Positions 32,946 to 41,711 are shown, numbered from the stretch's first letter. The stretch is DNA of 64,000 nucleotides from Kitasatospora aureofaciens (GCF_019192735.1 NZ_JAHTKP010000002.1:124001-188000), one strand, 5' to 3'. Numbers and translations are program-made. Notes: generated by a model not told the origin, from the sequence alone.

Positions 32946-33173
32946 TCAACGGGCTGGCGCCATGTGGCCGCGAAGGTGGAAGCCGACGGCCGCTTCGCGC
33001 ACAGTCGCGGCCAGGCCGGCTGCGAGACGGCCGAAGAACCCGCCCTCTTCGCGGGTGACACCGGCACCGTGTGCGAGAACGGCTAGGGCAGCAGGGTGAG
33101 TTGGGGATGAGGTGACCGTGCCGAACAGCGCTGTGCCGTCCAGCGACCGGAACGCAGTCTCGTAGTCAGTCAT
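32946..33173 (-). pseudogene. Alpha/beta-hydrolase remnant
   Basis: The 75-codon frame begins like a small alpha/beta hydrolase: MTDYETAFRSLDGTALFGTV, then LAVLAHGAGVTREEGGFFGRLAAGLA, the H-G-x-G oxyanion strand and R-E-G-G-F-F-x-R-L-A signature. After A-A-T-V the family pattern is disturbed but returns as G-F-H-L-R-G-H, then stops. The nucleophile region is absent. So only the 5' quarter of a gene remains. 32671-32945 has no other recognisable gene. Confidence 0.65.
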
Positions 33174-33282
33174 GCGCCGACCGTAGCAACTCGCTGCTGT
33201 TGCGGCAGCACCGCTCGGTGACGCGCTTCATCGACGCCGATACGATCCTCGTACCCACCCTGGCTGCTCTGGAGGAGCCGAC

Positions 33283-33696
33283 GTGACGAAGCAGACTGCC
33301 GAGGGACGCCCGGGAATTGCCGCCGCGATCGTGGTGCACGAGGGCCGCGTTCTGATGGTGCGGCGGCGGGTCAGCGAGGGTCAGCTCTCCTGGCCGTTCC
33401 CGGCCGGCGAGATCGAGGCTGGCGAGTCGCCCGAGGAAGCCGCTGCCCGCGAGACCAAGGAGGAGACCGGGCTCGGCGTGGCTTCCATCAAGCTCTTGGG
33501 CGAGCGCGTTCACCCGAAGACCGGCCGGCTCATGTCGTACACGGCATGTGAGGTCGTGAGCGGTACCGCTGAGGTGGTGGACACCGAGGAACTGGACGAA
33601 TTGGCGTGGGTGGTCCTCGCTGAGATCCCGCAGTACGTGCCCTACGGGCTCTACGAGCCGGTACAGGCATACCTGGATGCCTCGCTCACTGGCTGA
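33283..33696 (+). CDS. NUDIX hydrolase
   Basis: 137 residues. The NUDIX box is complete: G-E-I-E-A-G-E-S-P-E-E-A-A-A-R-E-T-K-E-E-T-G (about residues 45-66), with the metal-binding R-E-x-x-E-E core. Upstream AAIVVHEGRVLMVRRR is the typical first strands. It hydrolyses a nucleoside diphosphate linked to X, substrate unknown. GTG start with GGAGGAG at 5 nt. It ends just before the second copy of repeat R. NUDIX genes often sit in such XRE/methyltransferase islands of Streptomyces. Confidence 0.9.
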   Translation: MTKQTAEGRPGIAAAIVVHEGRVLMVRRRVSEGQLSWPFPAGEIEAGESPEEAAARETKEETGLGVASIKLLGERVHPKTGRLMSYTACEVVSGTAEVVDTEELDELAWVVLAEIPQYVPYGLYEPVQAYLDASLTG

Positions 33697-33719
33697 TCGA
33701 GTCCGTCCGGCCTGACGGC

Positions 33720-33941
33720 GGCGCGCCCCCGGGCTTTTGAGCCCGGGGGCGCGCTGGGTTGTGTGCGCTTGCGCCGCCCGAATGGGTGATCTGGAACGGA
33801 GTTTGACGCTCGGTTGGCGCATTACGGTGACGATGGCGGCGCGGGCGTTCGTGAGGAGCGCTCGGCGTACGACAAAAAAGTGAGCCCCGGCGGTGCGGTC
33901 AACACCCCGGGGTATGGCACCAGGAGAAGGAAGCTCCTAAT
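33720..33941. repeat. Direct repeat R, copy 2 (terminator plus leader of HTH gene)
   Basis: Begins with a 15-bp perfect hairpin GCGCGCCCCCGGGCT (33721-33735)/AGCCCGGGGGCGCGC (33740-33754) terminating the NUDIX gene. The following leader shares GTGTGCGCTTGCGCCG, GGGTGATCTGGAAC, AGTTTGACG, ATTACGGTGA and GGTATGGCACCAGGAG with copy 1 at 29287-29485. It continues directly to the ATG of the HTH gene. Confidence 0.75.
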
Positions 33942-34788
33942 GCAGGTTCATCGTATCCCTCGGCATGCCCCCGGGTACACGATCCTCGACAACGGCCACG
34001 TCGTCCGGAAGCACTCGCTGAGTTGGGCCGCGCGCGGGCTGCTCGGCTACCTGCTCAGTCTGCCGGACGGGGCCCGCGAGGACGTCCGCACGCTGGCAGC
34101 GAAGAGCGTTGAGGGGCGGGCGACGGTGTCGCGGGCCCTCCGTGAACTCGAAGCGGCCGGGCACTACGTCCGGCGGACGCAGCGGGATCCCGTGACGGGG
34201 CAGGTTCGGACGGTGGTGTCCGTTCATGAAGTTCCGGTGGCGGGCAAGGCCGTTCACACCATGCCGCCGCTTCCCGTGTCCCCGGCCGCCGGACCGCCTG
34301 GAGCTGGGGTTCCAGGCGCCGGTAAGGCGGGAAGCCCTTCCGGGAAGTTGAGGGTGAAGGAAGTGGAAGTCCCTTCCGTCCCTCCGTCCGAGAAGTTGAC
34401 GGCCGGCATCGCGCTTTTGCTCGAACTGGGGCGCCGTGACCCGCGCATGGCCTTGGCGGGCAAGCCACTCAGTGATCAGGCCGCGCGGGTGGAGGGATTG
34501 CTCGCGGGCGGCTGGAGCTGGGAGGCGCTGACGGGGATCCTGGCCGCGCCGCTGCCGGAACGGATCACGCACAGCGTTGGGGCGATCGTCGCTGCGCGGC
34601 TTGCGCAGGTTCCGCCCGTCCCGGCGGCCCGTCGTGTCACCGACGGGCCGGCCGGGACGGCGCGAAGCCACGAGTGCCCGGGCCGGGACGGCCTGTGTGG
34701 GCGGCCTGTGGCGGCGGCCGGGACAACGTGTGCCGCATGCCGCGCAGCGGCGGATTACGTCGGAGGGGTGTCCCGCACCTTGATGTAG
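33940..34788 (+). CDS. Helix-turn-helix domain protein with C-terminal Cys cluster
   Basis: 282 residues. The N-terminal 100 residues are a winged helix of the replication/MarR-like type: LSWAARGLLGYLLSLPDGAREDVRTLAAKSVEGRATVSRALRELEAAGHYVRR, followed by T-G-Q-V-R-T. The middle is Pro/Ala-rich; the C-terminus (about 240-275) has C-x5-C ... C-x2-C in ECPGRDGLCGRPVAAAGTTCAAC, a likely zinc finger. The start ATG follows AGGAGAAGG. Such genes recur in multiple copies in Streptomyces; role unknown, presumably DNA binding. Its 3' end overlaps the convergent lectin gene by 34 nt. Confidence 0.75.
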   Translation: MQVHRIPRHAPGYTILDNGHVVRKHSLSWAARGLLGYLLSLPDGAREDVRTLAAKSVEGRATVSRALRELEAAGHYVRRTQRDPVTGQVRTVVSVHEVPVAGKAVHTMPPLPVSPAAGPPGAGVPGAGKAGSPSGKLRVKEVEVPSVPPSEKLTAGIALLLELGRRDPRMALAGKPLSDQAARVEGLLAGGWSWEALTGILAAPLPERITHSVGAIVAARLAQVPPVPAARRVTDGPAGTARSHECPGRDGLCGRPVAAAGTTCAACRAAADYVGGVSRTLM

Positions 34789-35756
34789 CCGCGGTCGACG
34801 ACGAACTTCTGGTTGGTGTTGTCCGCGCCGCACTCGTAGAGGAAGACGTTGTCACCGTTGTTGCGGGTGGAGCCGACGTCGAGGCACATCTCCTGGTAGC
34901 CGTCGGCGGTCGCCTGCAGGACGAACGAGCCCTGGCGCAGCAGCCAGGTCTGGTTGGCGGTGGCGGCCTGCGAGTACTCGCAGGCCCAGATGCGGACGTT
35001 GTCGCCGTTGTACCCGGTGTAGTCGGCGTCGAGGCACATCTCCTGCCCGGTGCCGACGGTGTCGGCGACCTTCACCCGGCCGCCGTCGAGGACGAAGCGC
35101 TGGTTGGTGTGGTCCAGGCACTGCCAGATGCGGACGTTGTCGGCATTGTTCCGGGTGTTGCCGACGTCCAGACACGTCCCGGTGGGCCGGCTGGGCGGAG
35201 TGGCGACGTTCAGGGTGCCGTTCTCGATCGTGTAGTAGGTGCCGTTGTTCGGGTCGGTGTAGCGGAAACTGCCGCTGCCGCGCGGGAGTGTGGTGTTGTC
35301 GGGCGCGGTGGCGTCCACGGTGACCTGCGGTGAGAAGCGGAAGTAGCCGTTGGACGGCCAGCTGCTGCGGCTGCCATTGAGGCCGTAGCCCTCGCAGGTC
35401 AGGGTCCGGTTTCCGTTGCTGAGCGCGCAGTTGCGCAGGCCGACGTTGTTGCTGGTCCAGCTCGATCCGTCGCTGCTGTAGGACGTGGGGACGGTGGACT
35501 GCGAGGGGAAGGTGGTGTTGCCCGGCGCGGTGAACACGGCGCTCATGCCGGAGGGCGGGAGGAGGCCGGGGCCGCCGGTGTTCTGGTAGGTCCACGGCAC
35601 GGGTGCGGTCTGGCCGGGGGCGATGGTGACGGTGGTCGGCACGTCGCGGCCGATGAAGGTCACGGCGGCGGCGGGGGATGCGAACGCGGCGGCGAGCGTC
35701 AGGGACGTCACGGCCACGGTCGTCGTACGGGCGAGGGTGCGGTTGAAGGGTTTCAC
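34755..35756 (-). CDS. Secreted ricin-type beta-trefoil lectin protein
   Basis: 333 residues with a signal peptide (cleavage after P-A-A-A near residue 31). Residues about 35-180 form a beta-rich domain with two cysteines and many Asn/Thr/Ser (FTAPGNTTFPSQSTV). The C-terminal 150 residues are a ricin-B trefoil with three repeats, each with C-L-D and a Q-x-W-like motif (TNQRF, ANQTW, TNQKF) and the N-x-D-N-V-R-I-W-x-C strand. It should bind carbohydrate outside the cell. No catalytic residues are evident. It lies 63 nt downstream of the cobalamin ECF operon on the same strand but has its own leader. Confidence 0.85.
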   Translation of the reverse strand: MKPFNRTLARTTTVAVTSLTLAAAFASPAAAVTFIGRDVPTTVTIAPGQTAPVPWTYQNTGGPGLLPPSGMSAVFTAPGNTTFPSQSTVPTSYSSDGSSWTSNNVGLRNCALSNGNRTLTCEGYGLNGSRSSWPSNGYFRFSPQVTVDATAPDNTTLPRGSGSFRYTDPNNGTYYTIENGTLNVATPPSRPTGTCLDVGNTRNNADNVRIWQCLDHTNQRFVLDGGRVKVADTVGTGQEMCLDADYTGYNGDNVRIWACEYSQAATANQTWLLRQGSFVLQATADGYQEMCLDVGSTRNNGDNVFLYECGADNTNQKFVVDRGYIKVRDTPPT

Positions 35757-35819
35757 GGTCGAGATGGTCGTGGACGAATCGGGTCGAGGGGGCTGAATAC
35801 CGCGTATGCGTCGCGCGAT

Positions 35820-36653
35820 TCACTCGCCTGGCGGGCGGAAGGCCACCGGGGCGGCGAAGGCGGCGCGGCGGGTGGTGCGGCGCAGGGCGCGCAGAACGGG
35901 GGTGCCGACGGTGAGGCAGAGGACGACGGTGAGCGCGGCGCGGGGGAGGTCCCAGCCGAGGGACGTCGTGAGGCAGTAGGCGCCGAAGCGGAGGAGGTTG
36001 GCGGGGAGCGGGTCGCCGGGGACGAACGAGATGGAGCTGGAGAGGCCGCCGATGTAGGGCCAGCCCTGGAGGTTCATGATCGTGCCGTAGAGGACCGAGG
36101 AAACAGCTCCGTACGCGGCGAGCAGGACGAGTTCGCGGCGACCGCGCCAACCGGCAGAACCGGGGAGCAGCCCGGAGCCGAGGCAGACCCAGCCCATCGC
36201 GAGCATCTGGAACGGCAGCCAGGGGCCGACACCGCCCGTCAGCAGGGCGGACGCGAACATCGACAGCGCGCCGAGGACGAACCCGAAGCCCGGGCCCAGC
36301 ACCCGCCCGGAGAGCACCATCAGGAAGAACATCGGCTCCAGGCCCGCCGTCCCCGCGCCGAGCGGCCGCAACGCCGCGCCCGCCGCCGCCAGGACGCCGA
36401 GCAGGGCGACGGACTTGGCGTCCAGGCCAGGGGCGCCGCCGCCCGCCGAGCGGCCCTCGGAGATCTGGGCGATGACGACGGCCAACAGCAGAGGCAGCAG
36501 CAGCGCGAACAGCCAAGGGGCGTCGGTGGAATGGCCGACCAGGGCGGACTTGGTGGAGGCGAGGAGGGGCCAGCCGAAGGCCGTCACACCGACCAGCGAA
36601 ACAAGCAGCAGGGCAGCGACGGACCGGCGGCCAAGCGGGACGGGACGGCTCAT
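35820..36653 (-). CDS. ECF transporter S component (substrate-binding)
   Basis: 277 residues, six or seven membrane helices. EcfS-type features are the first-helix region, the conserved LLGVLAAAGAALRPLG (an A-rich helix contacting EcfT) and MFFLMVLSGRVLGPGFGFVLGALSMFASALLTGGVGPWLPFQMLAMGW, typical of the QueT/CbrT/ThiT-like S components. ATG 36653 is chosen; ATG 36698 adds 15 residues without similarity. As the last gene of the operon governed by a cobalamin riboswitch, it probably binds cobalamin, though S components cannot be assigned reliably by sequence reading. Confidence 0.8.
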   Translation of the reverse strand: MSRPVPLGRRSVAALLLVSLVGVTAFGWPLLASTKSALVGHSTDAPWLFALLLPLLLAVVIAQISEGRSAGGGAPGLDAKSVALLGVLAAAGAALRPLGAGTAGLEPMFFLMVLSGRVLGPGFGFVLGALSMFASALLTGGVGPWLPFQMLAMGWVCLGSGLLPGSAGWRGRRELVLLAAYGAVSSVLYGTIMNLQGWPYIGGLSSSISFVPGDPLPANLLRFGAYCLTTSLGWDLPRAALTVVLCLTVGTPVLRALRRTTRRAAFAAPVAFRPPGE

Positions 36654-36726
36654 GCTCCCGCCTCGCTCCGCTCGGCAGGGGCATTCGCCCACGCGCACCT
36701 CTTGATGATTCGCTCGCTGCGCTCGC

Positions 36727-38328
36727 TCATGCGCTCAGCGCCTCCGCCACCTGGTGGACGGTGAGCCACGGGCCCGGGGCGAGCACCTTGGCGACCTGCG
36801 GGGCGAACGCGGGGGAGGAGACGACGACTTCGGCCGTCGGGCCGTCCGCGACGATCTCGCCCTCGGCCAGGATCACCGTGCGGTGAGCGAGTTCGGCGGC
36901 GAGCTCGACGTCGTGGGTGGCCAGCAGGACGGCGTGGCCCTCGACCGCAAGGTCACGCAGGATCGCCACCAGCCGGGCCTTGGCGGCGTAGTCGAGGCCG
37001 CGCGTCGGCTCGTCGAGCAGGAGCAGCGGTGGCCGGGCGGTGAGCACGACGGCCAGCGCGAGGGTGAGCCGCTGGCCCTCGGAGAGGTCGCGCGGGTGGG
37101 TGGCGTCGGCGATGCCGGGCAGCAGCCGTTCGACCAGGGCGCGGCAGGTGCCCGGGGCGGCGCCCGCGTCGGCGTCGGCGGCGGTGCACTCGGCGGCGAC
37201 GCTCTCCCCGTAGAGCAGGTCGCGCGGGTCCTGCGGGACGAGGCCGACCTCGCGGATCAGCTCGGCGGGCCGGGTGCGGTGCGGGGTGCGGCCGTTGATG
37301 CGGATGCTGCCGGAGGCGGGTGCGTGCAGGCCGACCAGGCCGCCCAGCAGGGTCGACTTGCCGGCGCCGTTGCGGCCCATCAGGGCGGTGATCTCGCCGG
37401 GGCGGATCACCAGGTCCACCCCGCGCAGGGCAGCGACCGGCCCGCGCCGGACGGCCAGGCGCTCGGCGACGGCGATCGGGGCGGCGGCCGGAACACCGGC
37501 AGCGGCCGGGCGGTGGCCGTCGAGCCTGTCCCGGAGGGAGGCGGCCTTGCGGCGGGCGTCGCGCACGGACAGCGGCAGCGGCTGCCAGCCCGCCAGCCGT
37601 CCGAGACCGACCACCGGCGGGTGCACCGGCGAGTGCGCCATCACCTCCGCCGGTTCGCCGAGCACGGGCGCGGCGCCCGGGGTTAGCAGCAGCACCTGGT
37701 CGGCGTACTGGACGACGCGCTCCAGCCGGTGCTCGGCCATCAGGACGGTGGTGCCGAGGTCGTGCACCAGCCGCTGGAGCACGGCCAGTACCTCCTCGGC
37801 GGCGCCCGGGTCGAGCGCCGAGGTCGGCTCGTCCAGGACCAGCACGCGCGGGTGGACGGTGAGCACCGAGCCGATCGCGACGCGCTGCTGCTGGCCGCCG
37901 GAGAGCGAGGTGAGGGCGCGGTCGCGCAGGTCGGCGAGGCCGAGCAGGTCGAGCGTCTCCTCCACCCGGCGCCGCATGACGTCCGCGGGCAGGCCCAAGG
38001 ACTCCATGCCGTAGGCGAGTTCGTCCTCGACGGTGTCGGTGACGAAGTGCGCGAGCGGGTCCTGCCCCACCGTGCCGACCAGATCGGCGAGTTCGCGCGG
38101 CCGGTGCTCGCGGGTGTCCCGGCCGCCGACGGTGACCCGGCCGTGCAGGGTGCCGCCGGTGAAGTGCGGGACGAGGCCGCTGACCGTACCGAGCAGCGTG
38201 GACTTGCCGGAACCCGACGGGCCCACCAGCAGGCAGAGTTCGCCCTCGGGGACGGTCAGGTCGACGTTACTCAGGGCCGGGGCGGCGGCGTCCGCGTACT
38301 GGACGGAGACCTGCTCGAAGGTGATCAC
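36727..38328 (-). CDS. ECF transporter ATPase, two fused domains
   Basis: 533 residues with two ABC ATPases in tandem. Domain 1 (about 3-225): Walker A GPSGSGKST, signature LSGGQQQR, Walker B VLVLDEPTSALD. Domain 2 (about 290-530): Walker A GRNGAGKST, signature LSEGQRLT, Walker B LLLLDEPTRGLD. The second signature is altered (E for G). A Q-loop and H-loop are visible in both (MAEHRLE, LATHDVE). The fused EcfA-EcfA' would energise the EcfT/EcfS complex in the membrane. GTG start with GGAGGG at 4-5 nt, overlapping the EcfT stop by 4 nt. Confidence 0.9.
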   Translation of the reverse strand: MITFEQVSVQYADAAAPALSNVDLTVPEGELCLLVGPSGSGKSTLLGTVSGLVPHFTGGTLHGRVTVGGRDTREHRPRELADLVGTVGQDPLAHFVTDTVEDELAYGMESLGLPADVMRRRVEETLDLLGLADLRDRALTSLSGGQQQRVAIGSVLTVHPRVLVLDEPTSALDPGAAEEVLAVLQRLVHDLGTTVLMAEHRLERVVQYADQVLLLTPGAAPVLGEPAEVMAHSPVHPPVVGLGRLAGWQPLPLSVRDARRKAASLRDRLDGHRPAAAGVPAAAPIAVAERLAVRRGPVAALRGVDLVIRPGEITALMGRNGAGKSTLLGGLVGLHAPASGSIRINGRTPHRTRPAELIREVGLVPQDPRDLLYGESVAAECTAADADAGAAPGTCRALVERLLPGIADATHPRDLSEGQRLTLALAVVLTARPPLLLLDEPTRGLDYAAKARLVAILRDLAVEGHAVLLATHDVELAAELAHRTVILAEGEIVADGPTAEVVVSSPAFAPQVAKVLAPGPWLTVHQVAEALSA

Positions 38329-39416
38329 GAAGCCCTCCGGGGCGGGGTCGGGGTGGCGAACGCCGGTATCAGGCCCAGGAGTACGGCCAGGACGGCGGCC
38401 AGCGGCAGCACGGGGACGGTCGGCGGGACGACGGTGGGGGCGAAGGCGGCCGGGTCGCGGGTGGAGAGGATGATGGTGAGCGCGGCGACGGCGGCGCCGG
38501 AACCTGCGGTGAGCCACTCGGCGAATGCCCAAGGGTCGGGCCGATAGCGCGTCCTGACGGACCGTCGGCTACCAAGGAGCAGACCGGCGAAGGCGGCGGC
38601 GAGGCCGAGCAGCAGGACGGGGAGCGCCCAGCCGGCGCTGCCGGAGGTCAGCAGCCCGTAAGCGGCGAGGCAGATCCCGAGCAGGCCTGCCAGGGTGAGC
38701 GCGGCGGTTGCCCGGGCGAGGCGACGGGGGACGTCGGCCGTGCGGCCGAAGCCGCGGGTGTCCATCGCGGCGGCCAGCGCCACCGAACGCTCCAACGCCC
38801 CCTCCAGGACGGGCAGCCCGACGCTCAGCACGGCGGCGATGCCCCTGTCCGTCCGTCCGCGCAGACGGCGGGCGGCGCGCAGCCGCTGCACGTCCGCGAC
38901 CAGGTTCGGCGCGAAGGTCATCGCCACGACCACCGCCACACCCGCCTCGTAGAGCGCGCCGGGCAGGGCGCGCAGGAGCCGGGCCGGACTGGCGAGCGCG
39001 TTCGCGGCGCCGACGCAGACGAGGAGCGTCGCCAGGCGCAGCCCGTCGTACAGCGCGGCCAGTAGGCCCTCGACGGTCACCCGGCCGCCGATCCGCACGC
39101 CCTGCGCCCAGACGGGGAGCGGCACTTCGGGCAGCGTGAACAGCACGTGCGTGCCGGGGATCGGCGAGCCGAGCAGGATGGCGAACAGCAGTCGGACGCC
39201 CAGGACGAAGAGGCCGAGCCGCAGGAACGCGCCGTACGAACGCGACCAGGGCGCATCGCCGCGCCGGGCCGCCACGACGTAGCCGGCGACGGCGGCGAGG
39301 AGCAGGAGGATCGCCGGGTTTGTGGTGCGGGTGGCGGCGGCGCCCAGCCCGAGCGCCCACAACCACCAGGCCCCGGGGTGCAGTTGGCGGGGAGTGCGCA
39401 TGACGGGGGACCTCAT
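38325..39416 (-). CDS. ECF transporter T component (CbiQ family)
   Basis: 363 residues. Membrane helices plus the two coupling helices with the A-R-G motifs of CbiQ/EcfT: RAARRLRGRTDRGIA and SVALAAAMDTRGFGRTADVPRR (about residues 180-232). These helices dock onto the ATPases. The C-terminal 120 residues add more helices than usual (LLLGSRRSVRTRYRPDPWAF then two spans), a moderate extension. The ATG overlaps the preceding stop as ATGA; an internal ATG 39401 is possible. Confidence 0.85.
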   Translation of the reverse strand: MRSPVMRTPRQLHPGAWWLWALGLGAAATRTTNPAILLLLAAVAGYVVAARRGDAPWSRSYGAFLRLGLFVLGVRLLFAILLGSPIPGTHVLFTLPEVPLPVWAQGVRIGGRVTVEGLLAALYDGLRLATLLVCVGAANALASPARLLRALPGALYEAGVAVVVAMTFAPNLVADVQRLRAARRLRGRTDRGIAAVLSVGLPVLEGALERSVALAAAMDTRGFGRTADVPRRLARATAALTLAGLLGICLAAYGLLTSGSAGWALPVLLLGLAAAFAGLLLGSRRSVRTRYRPDPWAFAEWLTAGSGAAVAALTIILSTRDPAAFAPTVVPPTVPVLPLAAVLAVLLGLIPAFATPTPPRRAS

Positions 39417-40174
39417 CGGTGACGGCGGCGGCGCGCCTGCCAGACGGCCCCGGCGGCAAGGGCGACGACGAGGGCGCCGCCGGCGACCAGGCCGAGGTCG
39501 GGGCCGCTGCTCTTGTTGCCGGCCGCCGGCGTGGCGGGCTCCTGGCGAAGGCCGAGCTGCTCGGCGCAGCCGGCCTTCGGGTAACCGCTGATGGCGCAGA
39601 GCAGGCCATTGGAGTCGTACCGCAGCGGCGCCGCCGCGGAGGCCAGCACCTCGGCCGAGGTGGCGGTGGGCGGCACGACGGCACAGAGGGTCCGCTCCTC
39701 GAACGGCGCCTCGCCCGAGGGCGCGTCAGCGGCCGTACCGGAGTCCAGCACGACGGCCACCCGCTTACGCCCCGCCTGCGGCGGCGTGCCCGCGCACGCG
39801 GAGTCGAACCCGCCACCGAGCCGCGGCCGCGCGGCATCCTGCCCGCCGTCCGGGCTGACGGCGAACCGCCACCCGTCCACGCTCCCGTCCGGCGGCACGT
39901 AGATCGACGGTCCCTGCTGCTGGTAGGCCCAGCTGCCGTCGGCGGCGCCCTTCCAGAACGACCAGTACCGATACCCGGCTGCCTGCGCGGGAGCGGCGCC
40001 GGCGACCACCATCAGTACCCCGAGAAGGGCAACCAGGGAACCCCGCCACCGCCGGCCGGCGGTGGCGGTGGTCCGGGTGAGGTGGTGGTGGGTGCGGGCT
40101 GTTGGGTCGGGGGTGTGCCGGCGCGCCGCCGAGGCGCGGGAGGCCTCGGCGGCGGGGTGATCGGCGGAGGTCAC
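39413..40174 (-). CDS. Secreted membrane-anchored protein (SCO2322-like)
   Basis: 253 residues. Signal peptide after a basic N-terminal extension (cleavage after Q-A-A near residue 66), an extracellular domain of about 150 residues containing YRYWSFWKGAADGSWAYQQQ and DGSVDGWRFAVSPD plus four cysteines, then a C-terminal helix (LVAGGALVVALAAGAVW) and basic tail, i.e. anchored facing outward. I recall this as the SCO2322 family; no biochemical role is known to me. The W-A-Y and G-W-R-F strands suggest a small beta domain like those fused to transcobalamin-type alpha barrels. GTG start overlaps the previous stop by 4 nt. Confidence 0.75.
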   Translation of the reverse strand: MTSADHPAAEASRASAARRHTPDPTARTHHHLTRTTATAGRRWRGSLVALLGVLMVVAGAAPAQAAGYRYWSFWKGAADGSWAYQQQGPSIYVPPDGSVDGWRFAVSPDGGQDAARPRLGGGFDSACAGTPPQAGRKRVAVVLDSGTAADAPSGEAPFEERTLCAVVPPTATSAEVLASAAAPLRYDSNGLLCAISGYPKAGCAEQLGLRQEPATPAAGNKSSGPDLGLVAGGALVVALAAGAVWQARRRRHR

Positions 40175-41424
40175 AGCTTGGCGCCGCGCTTGCGCTGGAG
40201 GCTCAGGAGGAGGCCGCCGCCGATGCCGATGACAAGGCCCACGGCGATGAGCCAGTACTGGCCGATGCCGTTGCTCTTCGAGGCGGGGGCGGGGGAGGCG
40301 GATGCCGAGGACGACGCAACGGCCTTCGGCGCCGGGCCGAGGGCGGTCAGCTGCTGGACCAGGGCGGCGGTGTCCCGCTGCGCCGCCTGGGTGACCAGGA
40401 GCAGGGTGGCGGTGGCGCCCGCGTCGGTGCCGGCCTTCGTCCAGGTGGCGCCGTTCTGGGTGAGCCAGTCGACGGCGCCGGCGGCCTGCTGCGGGTGGCC
40501 GCTCTGGGTGAGGCCGAGGGCGGCCCAGGCGGTGGCGGTGTAGTCGGGGGTGGGCGCGGCGCCCGGCGTGGTGAGGGTGAGGTGGTTGCCGCCCGCGCCG
40601 AGCTGGGCGGTCAGGTACGCCCCGGCGGCCTCCGCCGAGTCGGCGTGTGCAACGGCGGCCGTCGGAGCCCCGTCCTGGCAGGCCAGCGGCTTGGGCGCGG
40701 CGTCACTGCGGACGCCGGCGGCGACGGGCAGCCACCCTCCGGCCGCCGCGAGCGAGGCCTGGGCGGTGGCAAGGGCGTTGGGCGCGAGGGCGCCCGAGGC
40801 CGGGTCCGGCTGGTAGGCGAACGCGCCACGCTGGTCGGCCGGGGCCGCGCAGCCGACCTGGAACACCGCCAGCCCGTCGAAGGCGTTCTTGCCGGACTTG
40901 GCGACGCCCGCCGGGTCGGCCTTGGCGGCGAACAGGGCGTTGACGGCGAGGCCGGTGGAGTTGGCGTCACCCGGGTTGCCCGGGTTGAAGGCCCAGGTGC
41001 CGTCGGCGTTCTGGTTGGCCTTGAGCCACTGGACGCCCTTGTCTACGGAGTCCTGGTGCCCGCCGAGTGCGACGAGTGCCTGGACGGCGACGGCGGTGGC
41101 GTTGCTGTCCTCCGTCTTCGCGTCGCAGGCCGCCCCGGCGGCCCGGAACGACGGCCAGCCGCCGTCCTCGCACTGCTGCCCGGCGAGCCAGGAGACCGCC
41201 GAGTCTGCCGGGGTGACCTTGGCCCCCGCCAGCGCGATGAGCGCGAGGGACTGCCGCCACACCCCGTCGTACTTCGGGTCGCCCTTGCCGTACAGGCCCT
41301 CGGGGACGGCCGCGGCGGTCGGGGAGGTCGGCGCGGGGCTGTCGGCGAGGGCCGGGGTCGCGGCGGTGCCGGCGAGCAGCGCGGCGGACAGGGCGGCGGC
41401 GCCCAGGCGGGCGGCGGTGAGCAT
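40171..41424 (-). CDS. Secreted alpha/alpha-toroid protein (prenyltransferase/squalene-oxidase repeats)
   Basis: 417 residues, signal peptide (cleavage after A-L-A near residue 27) and C-terminal membrane anchor (YWLIAVGLVIGIGGGLLLSL + basic tail). Between them are repeats of the terpene-cyclase/prenyltransferase alpha6-alpha6 barrel: DSAVSWLAGQQCEDGGWPSF, DKGVQWLKANQNADGTWAF, NALATAQASLAA, GAVDWLTQNG. No D-x-D-D or Zn catalytic motif is evident, so a binding rather than cyclase role is likely. The same fold forms the large domain of intrinsic factor and transcobalamin. First gene after the cobalamin riboswitch, so a cobalamin-binding surface protein is a reasonable inference. Confidence 0.8.
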   Translation of the reverse strand: MLTAARLGAAALSAALLAGTAATPALADSPAPTSPTAAAVPEGLYGKGDPKYDGVWRQSLALIALAGAKVTPADSAVSWLAGQQCEDGGWPSFRAAGAACDAKTEDSNATAVAVQALVALGGHQDSVDKGVQWLKANQNADGTWAFNPGNPGDANSTGLAVNALFAAKADPAGVAKSGKNAFDGLAVFQVGCAAPADQRGAFAYQPDPASGALAPNALATAQASLAAAGGWLPVAAGVRSDAAPKPLACQDGAPTAAVAHADSAEAAGAYLTAQLGAGGNHLTLTTPGAAPTPDYTATAWAALGLTQSGHPQQAAGAVDWLTQNGATWTKAGTDAGATATLLLVTQAAQRDTAALVQQLTALGPAPKAVASSSASASPAPASKSNGIGQYWLIAVGLVIGIGGGLLLSLQRKRGAKL

Positions 41425-41494
41425 GGTGGAGGTGTGCCTTTCGGTGAGCGGTGGGGGCCCGGCGGGGCCGTTCCGTAGTCCTCGACGGTGCCGG

Positions 41495-41665
41495 GCGGCG
41501 CGCGCGGTGGCGGGCCCGGACTGGCCGCTCGCCCCTGCCCGGGTGCTCCGGCTCGTCCGGCGCGTCGCGGGGCCGGACTCACGGTTGCGGGGTCAGCGCC
41601 GGATTCGCACCGGCTTCCCCCGGGGGAGGGACGGGATGAAGTTGTGCTGCCCGTCGACTCTAGCC
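41495..41665 (-). promoter_or_regulatory. Cobalamin riboswitch
   Basis: On the minus strand the leader reads GGGGGAAGCCGGTGCGAAT then CCGGCGCTGACCCCGCAACC GT (about 41583-41620 in plus coordinates), the canonical core of the adenosylcobalamin riboswitch (GGGAA-GCCGGTGNRAATCCGGC-x-GACCCGC). A B12-box-like segment GCCAGTCCGGGCCCGCC lies about 60 nt further downstream. Binding of cobalamin would shut off the operon that begins at 41424. Outer limits are approximate. Confidence 0.9.
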
Positions 41666-41711
41666 GTCGGGGCCGCCCACCCCGGCCCACCACCGCAGGA
41701 ACAGGTTCCAG

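Noticed and set aside
32745..33086. Plus-strand 113-codon frame opposite the hydrolase remnant
   Set aside because: No ribosome binding site, no recognised family and overlaps the antisense pseudogene; some stretches look protein-like but evidence is insufficient.
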